Part shown: piece after piece, positions 34,274 through 43,969 of the stretch
Layout: every line of letters starts with the position of its first letter
How positions within the stretch are numbered: position 1 is the first letter of the stretch
Assembly: GCA_903851415.1 (NCBI GenBank)
Contig: CAINOE010000147.1
Coordinates: 1-64,000 of the forward strand
Reading direction: 5' to 3'
Source: an uncultured Rhodopila sp.
GTDB taxonomy: Bacteria > Pseudomonadota > Alphaproteobacteria > Acetobacterales > Acetobacteraceae
DNA length: 64,000 nucleotides
The notes under the pieces: model-generated
The model's input: the letters and a program-made list of their open reading frames with translations, nothing else
What the model was told of the DNA's origin: nothing
Database searches by the model: none
Made by a program: the position numbers and the translations under genes

Positions 34274-34292
34274 CAGCCTACCGGTTCGTCTA

Positions 34293-34544
34293 TCAGCCCC
34301 TCGTCGAGTTTATCTCGGCAGGGGCTGCTTCCGGCACCAGCGCGAGAACCGCATGCAGATCCTCGGGCCGAGCCTTACCCGCCCGCTCCCGGAAGAACGC
34401 CGCCGCCGTCTCCACGGCCCCAACTTTCTGCGCGACGGCCGCGGCAATCGATTGGTTCAGCGACACGCCATCCTCCTTCGCGAGGCGTGCCGCCGCCGCC
34501 TTGACCGAGGCCGGCTGCTTGAGGGGGTATGTCGCCTTACTCAT
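34293..34544 (-). CDS. Ribbon-helix-helix antitoxin-like protein next to a PIN toxin relic
   Basis: The 83-residue protein (YPLKQPASVKAAAARLAKEDGVSLNQSIAAAVAQK) has the RHH helix pair typical of antitoxins, followed by a short tail. On this strand it lies downstream of the broken PIN gene and overlaps it by 4 bp (34541-34544), so the pair was one operon in the order toxin, antitoxin. The antitoxin seems whole while its toxin is not. Confidence 0.65.
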   Translation of the reverse strand: MSKATYPLKQPASVKAAAARLAKEDGVSLNQSIAAAVAQKVGAVETAAAFFRERAGKARPEDLHAVLALVPEAAPAEINSTRG

Positions 34545-34960
34545 CGCTGCATCCTTTCCAGCACTTCACCCGGCCGCAGCAAGCGGACACCGAACCGCAC
34601 CGCCGCCGCGCCAAAATCCGCAACGTTGTGCGTGACCAGCGCGTCCGCGTGACCATTCACCGCTGCATCGCGCACCATCTCGTCGCCCGGATCCGGAAGC
34701 TGCGGCCCCGGGCGAAGCGCACCTCCATCGGTTCGATCGCCGCCGCGAGCGCGGCAGGAGTGGCGTCCACCTGCGCCAGGCTGAGACCCGAAACTGCGCG
34801 CTGCTCCGGCCGCTTCAACACGTCCTCGTATTCCAGAAACAACGACGGCGTCGCAAGCGACACCAGCCGCCGATCGGCCGCCATCCCGAGCAACCGGTGG
34901 GCCGTTCCGGCTACGGAAGGCCGAGACCACGACCGAACTGTCCAACACTACGCGCTTCAC
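34541..34960 (-). pseudogene. PIN-family toxin gene broken by two frameshifts
   Basis: From GTG 34960 the frame reads RVVLDSSVVVSAFRSRNG, the first PIN aspartate. The homology then goes on in another frame (LGMAADRRLVSLATPSLFLEYEDVLKRPEQR) and returns to the first one (LPDPGDEMVRDAA, then DALVTHNVADFG). This is the full PIN toxin order split over two frames, so at least two indels have occurred. The gene should make no active toxin. Confidence 0.75.
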
Positions 34961-35084
34961 AGATACCGGATAGCACATCCCATGGGATGTGTCAGTCACA
35001 ACCTCATCGCCAACCGCAGCCGCCGGTCCCGGTAGGCTGCAACACGGCGCTGCGGTAAGAAGAACGCAGCGCGAGAGAAACACC

Positions 35085-35288
35085 ATGCCGGGCGGCGGCG
35101 CGCAAACTCATCGGCCCCTGCCCCGCCATCGCCCGGATCAACCCCCAGCGGCGCGGCGTGAGCGCCTGCCACAGCAACTCGACCGAGGCGAACGAAATCC
35201 GCTCGCCCTGGTGCTCCCCCCGGGACGCGGCGGCCGTGCGCTGCTTGAGCGCCTCGATATTATAAATGCCGATGGTGACCGTGTTCAC
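35085..35288 (-). pseudogene. TumA-like antitoxin/regulator fragment
   Basis: From GTG 35288 the frame reads NTVTIGIYNIEALKQR and VELLWQALTPRRWGLIRAMAG, like the HTH regulators that pair with TumE toxins. The homology stops after MSLRAAAR at about 35085, where the DNA-binding helix should continue, so the gene looks frameshifted or cut. It lies 19 bp after the TumE relic. Confidence 0.6.
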
Positions 35289-35307
35289 GGCTTCGCCGTC
35301 CACGCCT

Positions 35308-35499
35308 CTACGCCGGGCCCAAAGTCGGGATAAACCGATAGGCCATCTCCCGGTCGCCAAACTGCTTGTGGTCGCCTTTGCCAGCCTCGTTGTTTTACCG
35401 CATGGCGCACACGCCCTCTGACACCAGCACCAGACTATACTTGAACGTATGGAGACTGCCGGGGCGGGGAACAGGCACGCGCCGGATCACGACACCCAT
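35308..35499 (-). pseudogene. TumE-like (DUF6516) toxin with a nonsense codon
   Basis: From ATG 35499 the frame reads VIRRVPVPRPGSLHTFKYSLVL, then a TAA at 35395-35397 interrupts it, after which NNEAGKGDHKQFGDREMAYRF follows in the same frame. The family has a Tyr at the stop, so a single TAC to TAA change is likely. The C terminus is also short. With the TumA relic this is a dead toxin-antitoxin pair. Confidence 0.62.
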
Positions 35500-35589
35500 C
35501 TTGGCCGTCTCCGACAGTCAAAGCCGATCGCGCATCAGGAGATCGGCTTTTGTGTTGGCAAGTTTACCAACAACCTGCCATGTTGGCAA

Positions 35590-35778
35590 GGCCGACAACA
35601 TTGCGGGCCGAAGCCCGGGCAGGCTCCCGGGCCGAAGCGCAAGAAGGCAGAGGACCCGGGAACGGCAGACGATGCTGCTCCGGCCGGCGGGTCGGGAGCC
35701 GGCGCTTCAGGCAAGCCCGCGCAAGCGAAGCGCGGACGGAAGAAAGCCCCCGCGAGACGCCCGAAGCAGCCGGCCTGA
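35590..35778 (+). pseudogene. Second copy of a HicB C-terminal tail
   Basis: The frame ending at TGA 35776-35778 reads QAPGPKRKKAEDPGTADDAAP and a Lys/Arg/Pro-rich tail. It repeats the end of the HicB remnant (PAPGPKRKKAEHPGIADDAAP near 31460-31530) at both DNA and protein level. No HicB N-terminal part precedes it, so it is a relic. The 35500-35805 stretch holds nothing else that I can see. Confidence 0.55.
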
Positions 35779-35805
35779 TCGGGCCACCAGTCTGGTTCAA
35801 GGCAG

Positions 35806-36282
35806 CTACGTGGCCTGGTTTGTACTGATATTCCACCCGTAACTGGCGGGAGAGGCAGCGCTGCCGTCGGCGTCCATTTGCGTCCCGGTAAAGGAGATTT
35901 GGGTGAAGTTCAGGGTCACGCTCTCCACCGGCCTGCCATCCGCTCCCGTCTGGGAAAATGCCGTAATGACGACATTCTTTAGAACTATACTGTAGTATAC
36001 CTGCTGCTGGCCACTCCCTGTCGTGCAGAAATCGATTTGCGCGCCAACCGGCGCCCCCTGCAGGGCGGCCTGGATAAGCGGGATAGTAGCGACATCCTGC
36101 TGCTTGGTGACGCTCAATTGCGAAAGTTGCGGCGCCGACAAGACCTGACCCGCACTGGATCCAGCCGGGTTGCTGACCGGCCGCGACAGGCTCCAGTTCA
36201 CCGACTGAAGGTCGATCCAGTTGGTATGCCCGGCGTCTTCGACGTCGCCGAGTATACTGCCGAACTGAAGGAAAATACCCAT
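35806..36282 (-). CDS. hcp: Type VI secretion tube protein Hcp (copy 1)
   Basis: The 158-residue protein has the Hcp layout: MGIFLQFGSILGDVEDAGHTNW, WIDLQSVNWSLSRPV, a variable loop, and VESVTLNFTQISFT near the end. Hcp hexamers stack into the inner tube of the T6SS and may carry small effectors. It is the last gene of the tssH-hcp-hcp row read on this strand. It differs a lot from the other copy, so the two may form tubes for different cargo. Confidence 0.9.
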   Translation of the reverse strand: MGIFLQFGSILGDVEDAGHTNWIDLQSVNWSLSRPVSNPAGSSAGQVLSAPQLSQLSVTKQQDVATIPLIQAALQGAPVGAQIDFCTTGSGQQQVYYSIVLKNVVITAFSQTGADGRPVESVTLNFTQISFTGTQMDADGSAASPASYGWNISTNQAT

Positions 36283-36331
36283 GTCTTTGCTTCCCGCTCA
36301 GGCAACCCGTAAACATGCCCCGAAACGAAAT

Positions 36332-36353
36332 CCGGCGCCCGAAAGGACGCCGG
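36332..36353 (-). terminator. Possible terminator between the two hcp genes
   Basis: Stem CCGGCG (36332-36337) pairs with CGCCGG (36348-36353) across a 10-base loop. On the minus strand it is followed by ATTTCGTTT, a weak T-rich stretch. It lies 27 bp after the stop of hcp copy 2. Confidence 0.45.
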
Positions 36354-36379
36354 TTCCGCCGCCGGACTGGCTGATGGCG

Positions 36380-36862
36380 TCAGACGACCTTGGCAAGGCC
36401 GATGTCGTAGGTGACCGGGCTCGCGTTGCTGATGGCGCCGGTCGCGTCGATGGTCGTCGGATCAACCTCGATCTTGGTGAAGTTGAGCGAGATGCTTTCA
36501 CTCGGCCGGTCGCCGCCACTGCTTGTAGACCAGCCGCTGATCAGTGTATTGGTCAGCTTATATTCCATATATTTGGTCAACTGACCCGATGAGGTCTTCA
36601 CGAAGTCGATGATGACCGTCACGCCTTCACCCTGCAGCGCCGCGGTCACAAGCGGACCCGTCGACGAATCCTGATCCTTGGTGACCGTGATCTCGCTGAC
36701 GCTCGGCGCCGAGGACTCACGATCGGCGGAACCGCCGGTCGGCGAGGAAATCCCGCGGCCAACGCCGAACTGGAATGAGTTGAGCTCGATCCAGTTCTCC
36801 CAGCCCGTGGCCGTGACATCGCCTTTGACTGATAGACTGTCGTAGTTCATGTAGATCGGCAT
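36380..36862 (-). CDS. hcp: Type VI secretion tube protein Hcp (copy 2)
   Basis: The 160-residue protein opens MPIYMNYDSLSVKGDVTATGWENWIEL and has SAPSVSEITVTKDQDSSTG and PSESISLNFTKIEV, all Hcp marks. It lies 37 bp after tssH and is likely the main structural Hcp, being next to the ATPase gene and followed by a possible terminator. Confidence 0.94.
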   Translation of the reverse strand: MPIYMNYDSLSVKGDVTATGWENWIELNSFQFGVGRGISSPTGGSADRESSAPSVSEITVTKDQDSSTGPLVTAALQGEGVTVIIDFVKTSSGQLTKYMEYKLTNTLISGWSTSSGGDRPSESISLNFTKIEVDPTTIDATGAISNASPVTYDIGLAKVV

Positions 36863-36899
36863 GTATGCGCTCCTGTTGACCTGGTTTAACGTTGTTGCG

Positions 36900-39536
36900 T
36901 CAGCTGACGGTATATCGGAACGAACCCTCCGGAGTGGTAGCGACGCTCACCCGGGAAATCGCCGTACCGTCAGCCAACCGTGCCAGCACTTCCGCCGATA
37001 GCTCCGGCAAGAGCGTGCGTGACAGAATATTCTCGACATTGCGAGCCCCGGAACTGCTTTCCTTGCAGCGCGCCGCGATCAACTCCGCGACCGACACGTC
37101 ATAATCGAAGCCCGCGCGATGGTTATCCCAAACGCGCCGGCGTATCCGGTCAAGCTGGAGATCGACGATCTGGCGAATGACCTCATCGGAAAGCGGGAAA
37201 TACGGCACCAGGGTCACACGTCCGAGGAATGCGGGACGGAAATACTTCATCAGTTCGGGGCGCAGAGCATCGGCAAGCCCCGCGGCATCGGGCGCTGTCT
37301 CCGGATCGGCGAACAGCTTGGCAATCAGGTCCGTTCCGGCATTCGATGTCATGATGATGACGGTGTTCTTGAAGTCGATATCGCGGCCCTCGCCGTCCTT
37401 CATGTTGCCCTTGTCGAACACCTGAAAAAACACGTCCTGCACCCCGGGGTGCGCCTTTTCCATCTCGTCCAGCAGCAATACGGAATACGGCCGCCGCCGC
37501 ACCGCTTCCGTCAGAATGCCGCCTTCGCCGTACCCGACATACCCTGGCGGGCTGCCCATCAGCAGGCTGACCTTATGTTCTTCCTTGAACTCGGTCATGT
37601 TGATGGTCGTCAGGTTCTGCTCGCCGCCATACAGCAGATTGGCCAGGGTCAGCGCGGTTTCCGTCTTGCCGGTGCCCGAGGTCCCGACCATCAGGAATAC
37701 GCCGATCGGCTTGCGTGGATCGGTCAGCTTGGCGCGGCTGGTCTGGATCGCCTGGGCAACGGCCTCCAAAGCATGCGGCTGACCGATGATCCGTTGCTCC
37801 ATCGCCTGTTTCAGGTTCATGACGGTGCGGATCTCGTCGGAGCGCATCCGTCCGGCCGGGATGCCGGTCCAGTTTTCGACGATCTCGGCGACCGCCTGCG
37901 CATCGACAACCGGAAAAATCAGCGGCTGCTCGCCCTGAAGCTGATGCAGCCGATCCATAAGCCCGGCCAGGCGAAGCTGTTCCGCGCCGCGATCCGCCGA
38001 ACCGTCAGGCGCTTCCAGCGCGGCCCGCGTCTCGGCAACTTCAGCAACGAGTCCGCGCTCTTGCTGCCAACGTGCATCCAGGACGCCCAGGCGGTCGTTC
38101 GCACCCAGCCGCTCTTCGTTCAGTTCGGCAATTCGTGCCGCATGGTCGGCCCCGGAGGATTCCTCGCGTTGCAGAATGCCGATTTCGGTATCAATCAGAG
38201 CGATCCGGCGCTGCAAATCCTCGATCGGCGCGGGAATGGCGGCCTGGCTCATGGCCGCCCGCGCGCAGGCCGTGTCGATCACGGAAACAGCCTTGTCCGG
38301 CAGTTGCCGGCTGGGAATGAAACGGGCGGACAAGCGCACGGCTGCGATCACCGCCTCATCCAGGATGCGTATCTTGTGATGCGCCTCCAGCGTGCCGACC
38401 AGACCGCGGATCATTGCCACCGCGACGGCCTCGGTTGGCTCCTCCACCTTCACCGTCTGAAAGCGCCGGGTGAGGGCGGCGTCCTTTTCGAAGTACTTTT
38501 TGTACTCGGCCCAGGTCGTCGCCGCGATCGTGCGCAACTCCCCGCGGGCAAGGGCCGGCTTGAGCAAATTCGCGGCGTCGCCCTGCCCGGCTGAGCCGCC
38601 TGCACCGATCAGAGTATGCGCCTCATCGATAAAGAGGATGATCGGCGTGGGACTTGCCTGGGTTTCCTCGATGACCGACTTCAGGCGGTTCTCGAACTCG
38701 CCTTTGACGCCGGCTCCGGCCTGCAACAGGCCCAGGTCGAGCGTGCGAAGCGTCACGCCCTTCAGTGCGGGCGGCACGTCGCCCGCGGCAATGCGCAACG
38801 CAAAGCCTTCGACCACCGCGGTCTTCCCGACCCCGGCTTCCCCGGTCAGGATCGGATTGTTCTGCCGCCTGCGGGTCAGAATGTCGATCACCTGGCGGAT
38901 TTCCAAATCGCGGCCCAGGATCGGGTCAATCCGGCCGGCGCGGGCGCGGGCAGTGAGGTCAATGGTAAACTGATCCAACGCCGCGGTTCCCGCCGAACGC
39001 GGGGCTCCGCCGGCGCCCGGCGCGCCGCCCGGTTCGGCGGCGGCGTGCACCGTCACGGCTTCCGCGCTGCCGTCCAGAATCGCGTCAAAATCCCGCTTCA
39101 GCGCATCCGGCTGCAAACGCAGAAGCTGGCTGGAAATATCGCGCGACCGGCGGGCCAGGGTTTCGTCGGCCAGCAACGCCCAGATCAGGTGGCCGGAGCG
39201 AAGCCGCGCAAGGCCGTGTTCGACCGACGCGAGCAGCCATGCCTGCTTCGCCAGTTCGATGATGTCCGGCGAGAGCCCCGGCGCGCGGGCGTTGCCGGTG
39301 CGCATCTTGTCGAGGCTGGCATTCAGGTCCGTGCGGAAACGGCCTTCGTCAATGTCGTAATGGCGCAGGATCAGCGGAATATCGGTGCCATTCCCATCCA
39401 CCAGCTTGAGCAGCCAATGCTCGATCTCCACATTGTAGTGAGTACGCGACAGCGTGAGCCCGGCAGCGCCTTCCAGCGCTCGCCGGCAATGCTCATCCAG
39501 CTTCGCAACCAGTGATTTCAGGTCGATCGTGGCCAT
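36900..39536 (-). CDS. tssH: T6SS sheath-recycling ATPase TssH (ClpV)
   Basis: The 878-residue AAA+ protein has an N-terminal Clp domain (MATIDLKSLVAKLDEHCRRA), a first ATPase with GEAGVGKTAVVEG and ILFIDEAHTLIG, a coiled middle (about 400-520) and a second ATPase with VGTSGTGKTETALTLA and VLLLDEMEKAHPGVQ. ClpV takes apart contracted TssBC sheaths. ATG 39536 begins the homology. It is divergent from tssA, with 168 bp between them for two promoters. Confidence 0.96.
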   Translation of the reverse strand: MATIDLKSLVAKLDEHCRRALEGAAGLTLSRTHYNVEIEHWLLKLVDGNGTDIPLILRHYDIDEGRFRTDLNASLDKMRTGNARAPGLSPDIIELAKQAWLLASVEHGLARLRSGHLIWALLADETLARRSRDISSQLLRLQPDALKRDFDAILDGSAEAVTVHAAAEPGGAPGAGGAPRSAGTAALDQFTIDLTARARAGRIDPILGRDLEIRQVIDILTRRRQNNPILTGEAGVGKTAVVEGFALRIAAGDVPPALKGVTLRTLDLGLLQAGAGVKGEFENRLKSVIEETQASPTPIILFIDEAHTLIGAGGSAGQGDAANLLKPALARGELRTIAATTWAEYKKYFEKDAALTRRFQTVKVEEPTEAVAVAMIRGLVGTLEAHHKIRILDEAVIAAVRLSARFIPSRQLPDKAVSVIDTACARAAMSQAAIPAPIEDLQRRIALIDTEIGILQREESSGADHAARIAELNEERLGANDRLGVLDARWQQERGLVAEVAETRAALEAPDGSADRGAEQLRLAGLMDRLHQLQGEQPLIFPVVDAQAVAEIVENWTGIPAGRMRSDEIRTVMNLKQAMEQRIIGQPHALEAVAQAIQTSRAKLTDPRKPIGVFLMVGTSGTGKTETALTLANLLYGGEQNLTTINMTEFKEEHKVSLLMGSPPGYVGYGEGGILTEAVRRRPYSVLLLDEMEKAHPGVQDVFFQVFDKGNMKDGEGRDIDFKNTVIIMTSNAGTDLIAKLFADPETAPDAAGLADALRPELMKYFRPAFLGRVTLVPYFPLSDEVIRQIVDLQLDRIRRRVWDNHRAGFDYDVSVAELIAARCKESSSGARNVENILSRTLLPELSAEVLARLADGTAISRVSVATTPEGSFRYTVS

Positions 39537-39704
39537 GGGATGTGTGACGGTTCCGTTTCCCGAGGACAGGGTGATCCCCGTCCGCACTTGTGTCTGATGC
39601 TTTGGGAGACTATGGTCTCGATCAGTGGCTGTCCAGCATTGTTTTGAATTGCGGCGCTTTGATATCCTGTGCGCCGCCTTATGTTTTGCCCATGGAGATG
39701 ACCG

Positions 39705-40814
39705 ATGGATGACGCGAGCCAGCCGGACGGTTTTGCAGGCCTCGCGGCACCGCTGCCGGGCGACACGCCGGCAGGCGCCGATCTGCGCCAGGATTTCTCA
39801 CCCCAATCGCTTTATTACCGTTTGCGCGACGCCCGGGCCGAGGCGCGGGAGATCGAACGCCGCACCGATAATGATCCGGCCGCGGATGCCGGGATACCGA
39901 CGCAGTGGCGGACAGTCCGCGATCTCGCGGTCAAGGCATTGCGGGAGCAGACCAAGGATCTGGAAATCGCCGCCTGGCTGACCGAGGCGCTGGTGCGTCT
40001 GGACGGACTCCAGGGCCTCGCGGCCGGCAGCAGCCTGATCGCCGATCTCGCCCGGGATCTTTGGGACCACGGGCTGTATCCGCGGCCCGATGAGGATGGA
40101 ATCGAGACTCAGGTGGCGCCGATCACCGGGCTGAACGGCCAGGGCAATGACGGCACGCTCATGCAGCCGCTGCGCAAGACCGTGCTGTTCCCGGGCGCCG
40201 ACGGCGCGCCCGTCACATACTGGCAGTATTGCCAGTCGGAGGATCTGGAAACCGTTACCGACGCTGCCCGGCGCAAGCAGCGGCTGGCGGCGAACGTCAT
40301 TCCGTTGGCCGATATGGCGACGGCGGCGCGGCAGGCGGGGGGTGCGCGTTGGACAGCCGTCCGGGCCAGCCTCAAATCCGCGTTGTCCGGGTGGTTGCGC
40401 ATGGCTGAGATACTGGAGGAAAAGGCTGGATCCGATGCGCCGCCGACGAGCCGGGTGCGGGACCTGCTCAATGCTGTATTGAAAATTGCCACTACATACG
40501 CGCCACCGGAACCGGAAACCGCTGATGAAACCCCGCCCGGGACCGAAGCGGCGAACGGCGCCCCCGGTGCCGCGGTGGCCGTGTCGGCCGCATCCGCGTC
40601 CCGCCCGGTGACGCGCGAGGATATGCTGCGGGAGTTGGAGAAAATCGCCGATTTTTTCCGCCGCACGGAGCCGCATTCGCCGCTGGCCTATACGCTCGAG
40701 GAAGCGGTGCGGCGCGGGCGGCTGACCTGGCCGGAACTGCTGTCCGAGGTCGTGCCGGATGAGAAGGTGCGGAGTGGGATGCTGGTGATGCTGGGGATCA
40801 GGCCGGGGGGATAA
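39705..40814 (+). CDS. tssA: T6SS assembly protein TssA
   Basis: The 369-residue protein has the ImpA_N domain (PQSLYYRLRDARAEAREIER, KDLEIAAWLTEALVRLDGL, LWDHGLYPRPDEDGIETQVAPI) and the C-terminal VTREDMLRELEKIADFFRRTEPHSPLAYTLEEAVRR. TssA primes baseplate and sheath growth. The C-terminal half marks it as a short TssA close to the P. aeruginosa H1 type. Confidence 0.93.
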   Translation: MDDASQPDGFAGLAAPLPGDTPAGADLRQDFSPQSLYYRLRDARAEAREIERRTDNDPAADAGIPTQWRTVRDLAVKALREQTKDLEIAAWLTEALVRLDGLQGLAAGSSLIADLARDLWDHGLYPRPDEDGIETQVAPITGLNGQGNDGTLMQPLRKTVLFPGADGAPVTYWQYCQSEDLETVTDAARRKQRLAANVIPLADMATAARQAGGARWTAVRASLKSALSGWLRMAEILEEKAGSDAPPTSRVRDLLNAVLKIATTYAPPEPETADETPPGTEAANGAPGAAVAVSAASASRPVTREDMLRELEKIADFFRRTEPHSPLAYTLEEAVRRGRLTWPELLSEVVPDEKVRSGMLVMLGIRPGG

Positions 40815-41040
40815 TCCGGCGAACGCCGGGCAGGTTCCGGTCAGCTTGTCCGTACCGCTCCCCTTTGGTCGAGTCGGAGGATTTGTTCTGCGACACCAAC
40901 GCACACGTTTGTCACGTGCTCATCCGTCCCATTGCCCCGCATTTGGGCTTGTCATTGATCAACAATCGGTTAACAATGCTTCAGACGACAGGCGGTGAAG
41001 GCCGCCCTGTTGAAAATCGGAATGATCTGATGGGGGCGGC

Positions 41041-41637
41041 GTGTATACTATCAGCTTCGGATTCCGGCGTGGATGGCCCAACCTTACAACAAGGCAGATT
41101 GTGACCCATGCCGTTTGGCGCATAACCAATATCAATGGCGTGGTCCATAACGGAACCCCGCAAGGCTATACAGCGGGTACTCAAGGCGGGGAGGCCGTGT
41201 TCGACACCGATAGCCTTGTCGGACGGAATCCGGACGGCTCAGTCCGTTATGATCTGAATAATGGTCAGGTCAATTATACCTGGTTCGCTCAGACGCTCAC
41301 GCTCTCGGATACACACTACTTGTTCTTCTACGATGAATTTGAGAGGTATGCCCGGGGAATGACGTACACGGGCATTGGCGCAAACTGCTATACGCCGGTC
41401 GTCAGGGCGCTTGATGCCCTGCGAACCAGTATTCAAACGAACGGCCTGCAGCCGGGCGATGCGATCAGCACGTTAGCCGATATCGGACGCATCCTCACAA
41501 GCCTGGGCGGGCAGAACTTCGGCATGGGAACCAGAATCACCAACGAGTCAATCCTCTCCGGCGCCTCAATGTTGGCTGTATGGGCGATTACAACCTTTCT
41601 GCCAAGCAGCGATGGGCCATGGGCAAGACGCTTCTGA
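41041..41637 (+). CDS. Unknown protein between tssA and tssB, possible effector
   Basis: The 198-residue protein starts at GTG 41041, the only start after the in-frame stop upstream. It has no signal peptide and no repeats. The stretch YARGMTYTGIGANCYTPVVRALDAL has an N-C pair of the type seen in papain-like amidase folds, with a His earlier (SDTHYLFFYDEFERY), and a hydrophobic segment near 180 (SMLAVWAITTFL). I do not know the family. Its place inside the T6SS cluster and its lower GC make a cargo protein possible. The gaps before it (40815-41040) and after it (41638-41922) hold no other gene that I can see. Confidence 0.6.
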   Translation: MYTISFGFRRGWPNLTTRQIVTHAVWRITNINGVVHNGTPQGYTAGTQGGEAVFDTDSLVGRNPDGSVRYDLNNGQVNYTWFAQTLTLSDTHYLFFYDEFERYARGMTYTGIGANCYTPVVRALDALRTSIQTNGLQPGDAISTLADIGRILTSLGGQNFGMGTRITNESILSGASMLAVWAITTFLPSSDGPWARRF

Positions 41638-41922
41638 TTGGGCGGCCGCGCTGATCGCTCCGGCACAACCGGCGCACATAGGTCGGACGGCCGGCAACGG
41701 CGCCGCTCGCGAGTCGATGTTGTCTTATTGATTCGAACCTCCGGGGTCATCGGAAGGGGAACCTTTCGAGGTTCCAGGAGACATGACCTGAAACAGCCAC
41801 GCGGTTGCAGTGCAATAAACATCGGCCAAATGCATTAACCCATGGCGAGGTGCCACAGAAGCTTGCGCCCCGCGCCACCCATATTATAGAAGGAATTATT
41901 AGGCTTACCCAAGGGGAGTTCC

Positions 41923-42432
41923 ATGAGCGGCAGCATCCACGACAAACTCAACCGCGTGCGCAAGCCGCGGGTACATATAAAGTACGATGTCGAGACCGAA
42001 GGCGCGCAAATCGAGCGGGAACTGCCCTTCGTCATGGGAATCATGGGTGAGTTCTCCGGCGATCCGACCAAGCCGCTCCCCCCGCTCGGCGACCGCAAGT
42101 TTGTCCAGATCGACCGCGATAATTTCAATGACGTCATGTCGCGGATCGGCCCGGGCCTGAACCTGAAAGTCGACAACACGCTCGCCGGCGACGGCAGCCA
42201 GGTGGCCGTCGATCTGAAATTCAACGCGATCGAGGATTTCGAGCCGGGCCGCATCGTCGAACAGGTCCCGGCGCTGAAGGCGTTGATGGAAACCCGCAAC
42301 AAGCTGCGCGACCTCATGAGCAAGGTGGACCGCTCCGAGGAACTGGAAAACCTGCTGGAACAGGTGCTGCAGAACGAGGGCGAACTGAAATCCCTGTCGG
42401 GCCAGCTCGGCCTCGATAAGAAGGAGGGCTAG
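41923..42432 (+). CDS. tssB: T6SS contractile sheath small subunit TssB
   Basis: The 169-residue protein opens [24 protein letters not shown] and has [14 protein letters not shown] and [20 protein letters not shown], as in TssB/VipA/ImpB. It forms the outer sheath with TssC. A GGGGAG lies before ATG 41923. tssC starts 3 bp after its stop. Confidence 0.97.
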   Translation: MSGSIHDKLNRVRKPRVHIKYDVETEGAQIERELPFVMGIMGEFSGDPTKPLPPLGDRKFVQIDRDNFNDVMSRIGPGLNLKVDNTLAGDGSQVAVDLKFNAIEDFEPGRIVEQVPALKALMETRNKLRDLMSKVDRSEELENLLEQVLQNEGELKSLSGQLGLDKKEG

Positions 42433-42435
42433 GAC

Positions 42436-43929
42436 ATGTCCGGCGCACAAACCGATTCCGCTGCCGCAGCCTCTGCCGTCACCACCGAAGGCCTCGGCCT
42501 GTTGGAGCAGGTGCTGGGCGCCACCAAGCAGACAGAACGCGACCGCGCACAGGACCTGGTCAAGACGCTGGTCGAGCAAGCCCTCAGCGGCACGGTCACC
42601 TTCGACCGCAACCTCAGCCGCACGTTCGATCGCGCGATCGCCGCCATCGACCGCAAACTGTCGGACCAGCTCAACGCCATCATTCACAACCCGAAATTCA
42701 CCAAGCTCGAGGGCTCCTGGCGCGGGCTGCATTATCTGGTCTCGAACAGCGAAACCGGCACCAGCCTCAAGCTGCGCCTGCTCAACGTCTCGAAGCGCGA
42801 GCTGACCCGCGATCTGACCAAGGCGGTCGAGTTCGACCAAAGCCAGTTGTTCAAGAAAATCTACGAAAACGAGTTCGGCACGCCCGGCGGCGAGCCATAC
42901 GCCTCCCTCATCGGCGATTACGAATGGACCAACGCGCCCGATGACGTCGAGACGCTGCGGCTGATTTCAAACGTCGCCGCGGCCGGCTTCTCCCCCTTCG
43001 TATCCGCCGCCGGCCCCGGCATGTTCGGCTTCAACGACTACACCGAGCTCAGCAAGCCGCGCGACCTGGCCAAGATCTTCGAAACCGCGGAATACATGAA
43101 GTGGCGCAGCTTCCGCGACAGCGAGGATTCCCGCTTCGTCTCGCTGGTCATGCCGCGTGTCATCGCCCGCCTGCCCTATGGCGCGAACACCAAGCCGATC
43201 GACGAGTTCGGCTACGAAGAAGCGCCGAGCGATGCCTCGGGCGCCGCCAAGGCGATGGGGCACCACGACTACTGCTGGATGAACGCCGCCTATGTCATGG
43301 GTGCGAGGATGACGGACTCCTTCGCCAGGACGGGATTTTGCGTCGCCATCCGCGGCGCCGAGGGCGGCGGCAAGGTCGAAAACCTGCCAATGCACGTGTT
43401 CCAGTCGGACGATGGCGATCTCGACAGCCAGTGCCCGGCCGAAATCGGCATCACCGACCGGCGGGAATTCGAACTGTCGAATCTCGGGTTCCTGCCTGTC
43501 TGCCACTACAAGAACACCGATTATGCGGTGTTTTTCGGCAGCCAGACGGTGCAGAAGCCCAAGAAGTACGACCGGCCGGAGGCAACCGCGAACGCCGCGA
43601 TTTCCGCGCGCCTGCCTTACATCATGGCGACCGGACGCTTCGCCCATTATTTGAAGGTCATGGCGCGCGACAAAATCGGCAGCCTGATGGAAGCGTCCGA
43701 CTGTGAAATCTGGCTGAACCGCTGGATTGGCAACTACGTCAACGGCAATGAGAAATCCGGCGCCGAGTCGAAGATGCTCAAGCCGCTGCGCGAAGCCAGG
43801 GTCGAGGTCAAGGAAATCCCCGGCAAGCCGGGATCCTACAATGCGGTCGCCTATCTGCGCCCGTGGCTGCAAATGGAGGAACTCACGGCCAGCATGCGAC
43901 TGGTCGCCAACATTCCGAAGAAGGCTTGA
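42436..43929 (+). CDS. tssC: T6SS contractile sheath large subunit TssC
   Basis: The 497-residue protein has the full TssC/VipB pattern: [78 protein letters not shown] and the C-terminal [18 protein letters not shown]. With TssB it forms the contractile sheath. Confidence 0.97.
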   Translation: MSGAQTDSAAAASAVTTEGLGLLEQVLGATKQTERDRAQDLVKTLVEQALSGTVTFDRNLSRTFDRAIAAIDRKLSDQLNAIIHNPKFTKLEGSWRGLHYLVSNSETGTSLKLRLLNVSKRELTRDLTKAVEFDQSQLFKKIYENEFGTPGGEPYASLIGDYEWTNAPDDVETLRLISNVAAAGFSPFVSAAGPGMFGFNDYTELSKPRDLAKIFETAEYMKWRSFRDSEDSRFVSLVMPRVIARLPYGANTKPIDEFGYEEAPSDASGAAKAMGHHDYCWMNAAYVMGARMTDSFARTGFCVAIRGAEGGGKVENLPMHVFQSDDGDLDSQCPAEIGITDRREFELSNLGFLPVCHYKNTDYAVFFGSQTVQKPKKYDRPEATANAAISARLPYIMATGRFAHYLKVMARDKIGSLMEASDCEIWLNRWIGNYVNGNEKSGAESKMLKPLREARVEVKEIPGKPGSYNAVAYLRPWLQMEELTASMRLVANIPKKA

Positions 43930-43969
43930 TCGCGCGGCAACGCCGGACCAGCCGGGACGCCGGGCCAGC

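Noticed and set aside
40865-41104. 79-codon frame upstream of the orphan T6SS gene
   Set aside because: It overlaps the better supported gene at 41041 in another frame and shows no protein-like features.
41638-41922. Possible small immunity gene between the orphan and tssB
   Set aside because: Frames here are short, without start sites or signal peptides; nothing could be supported.
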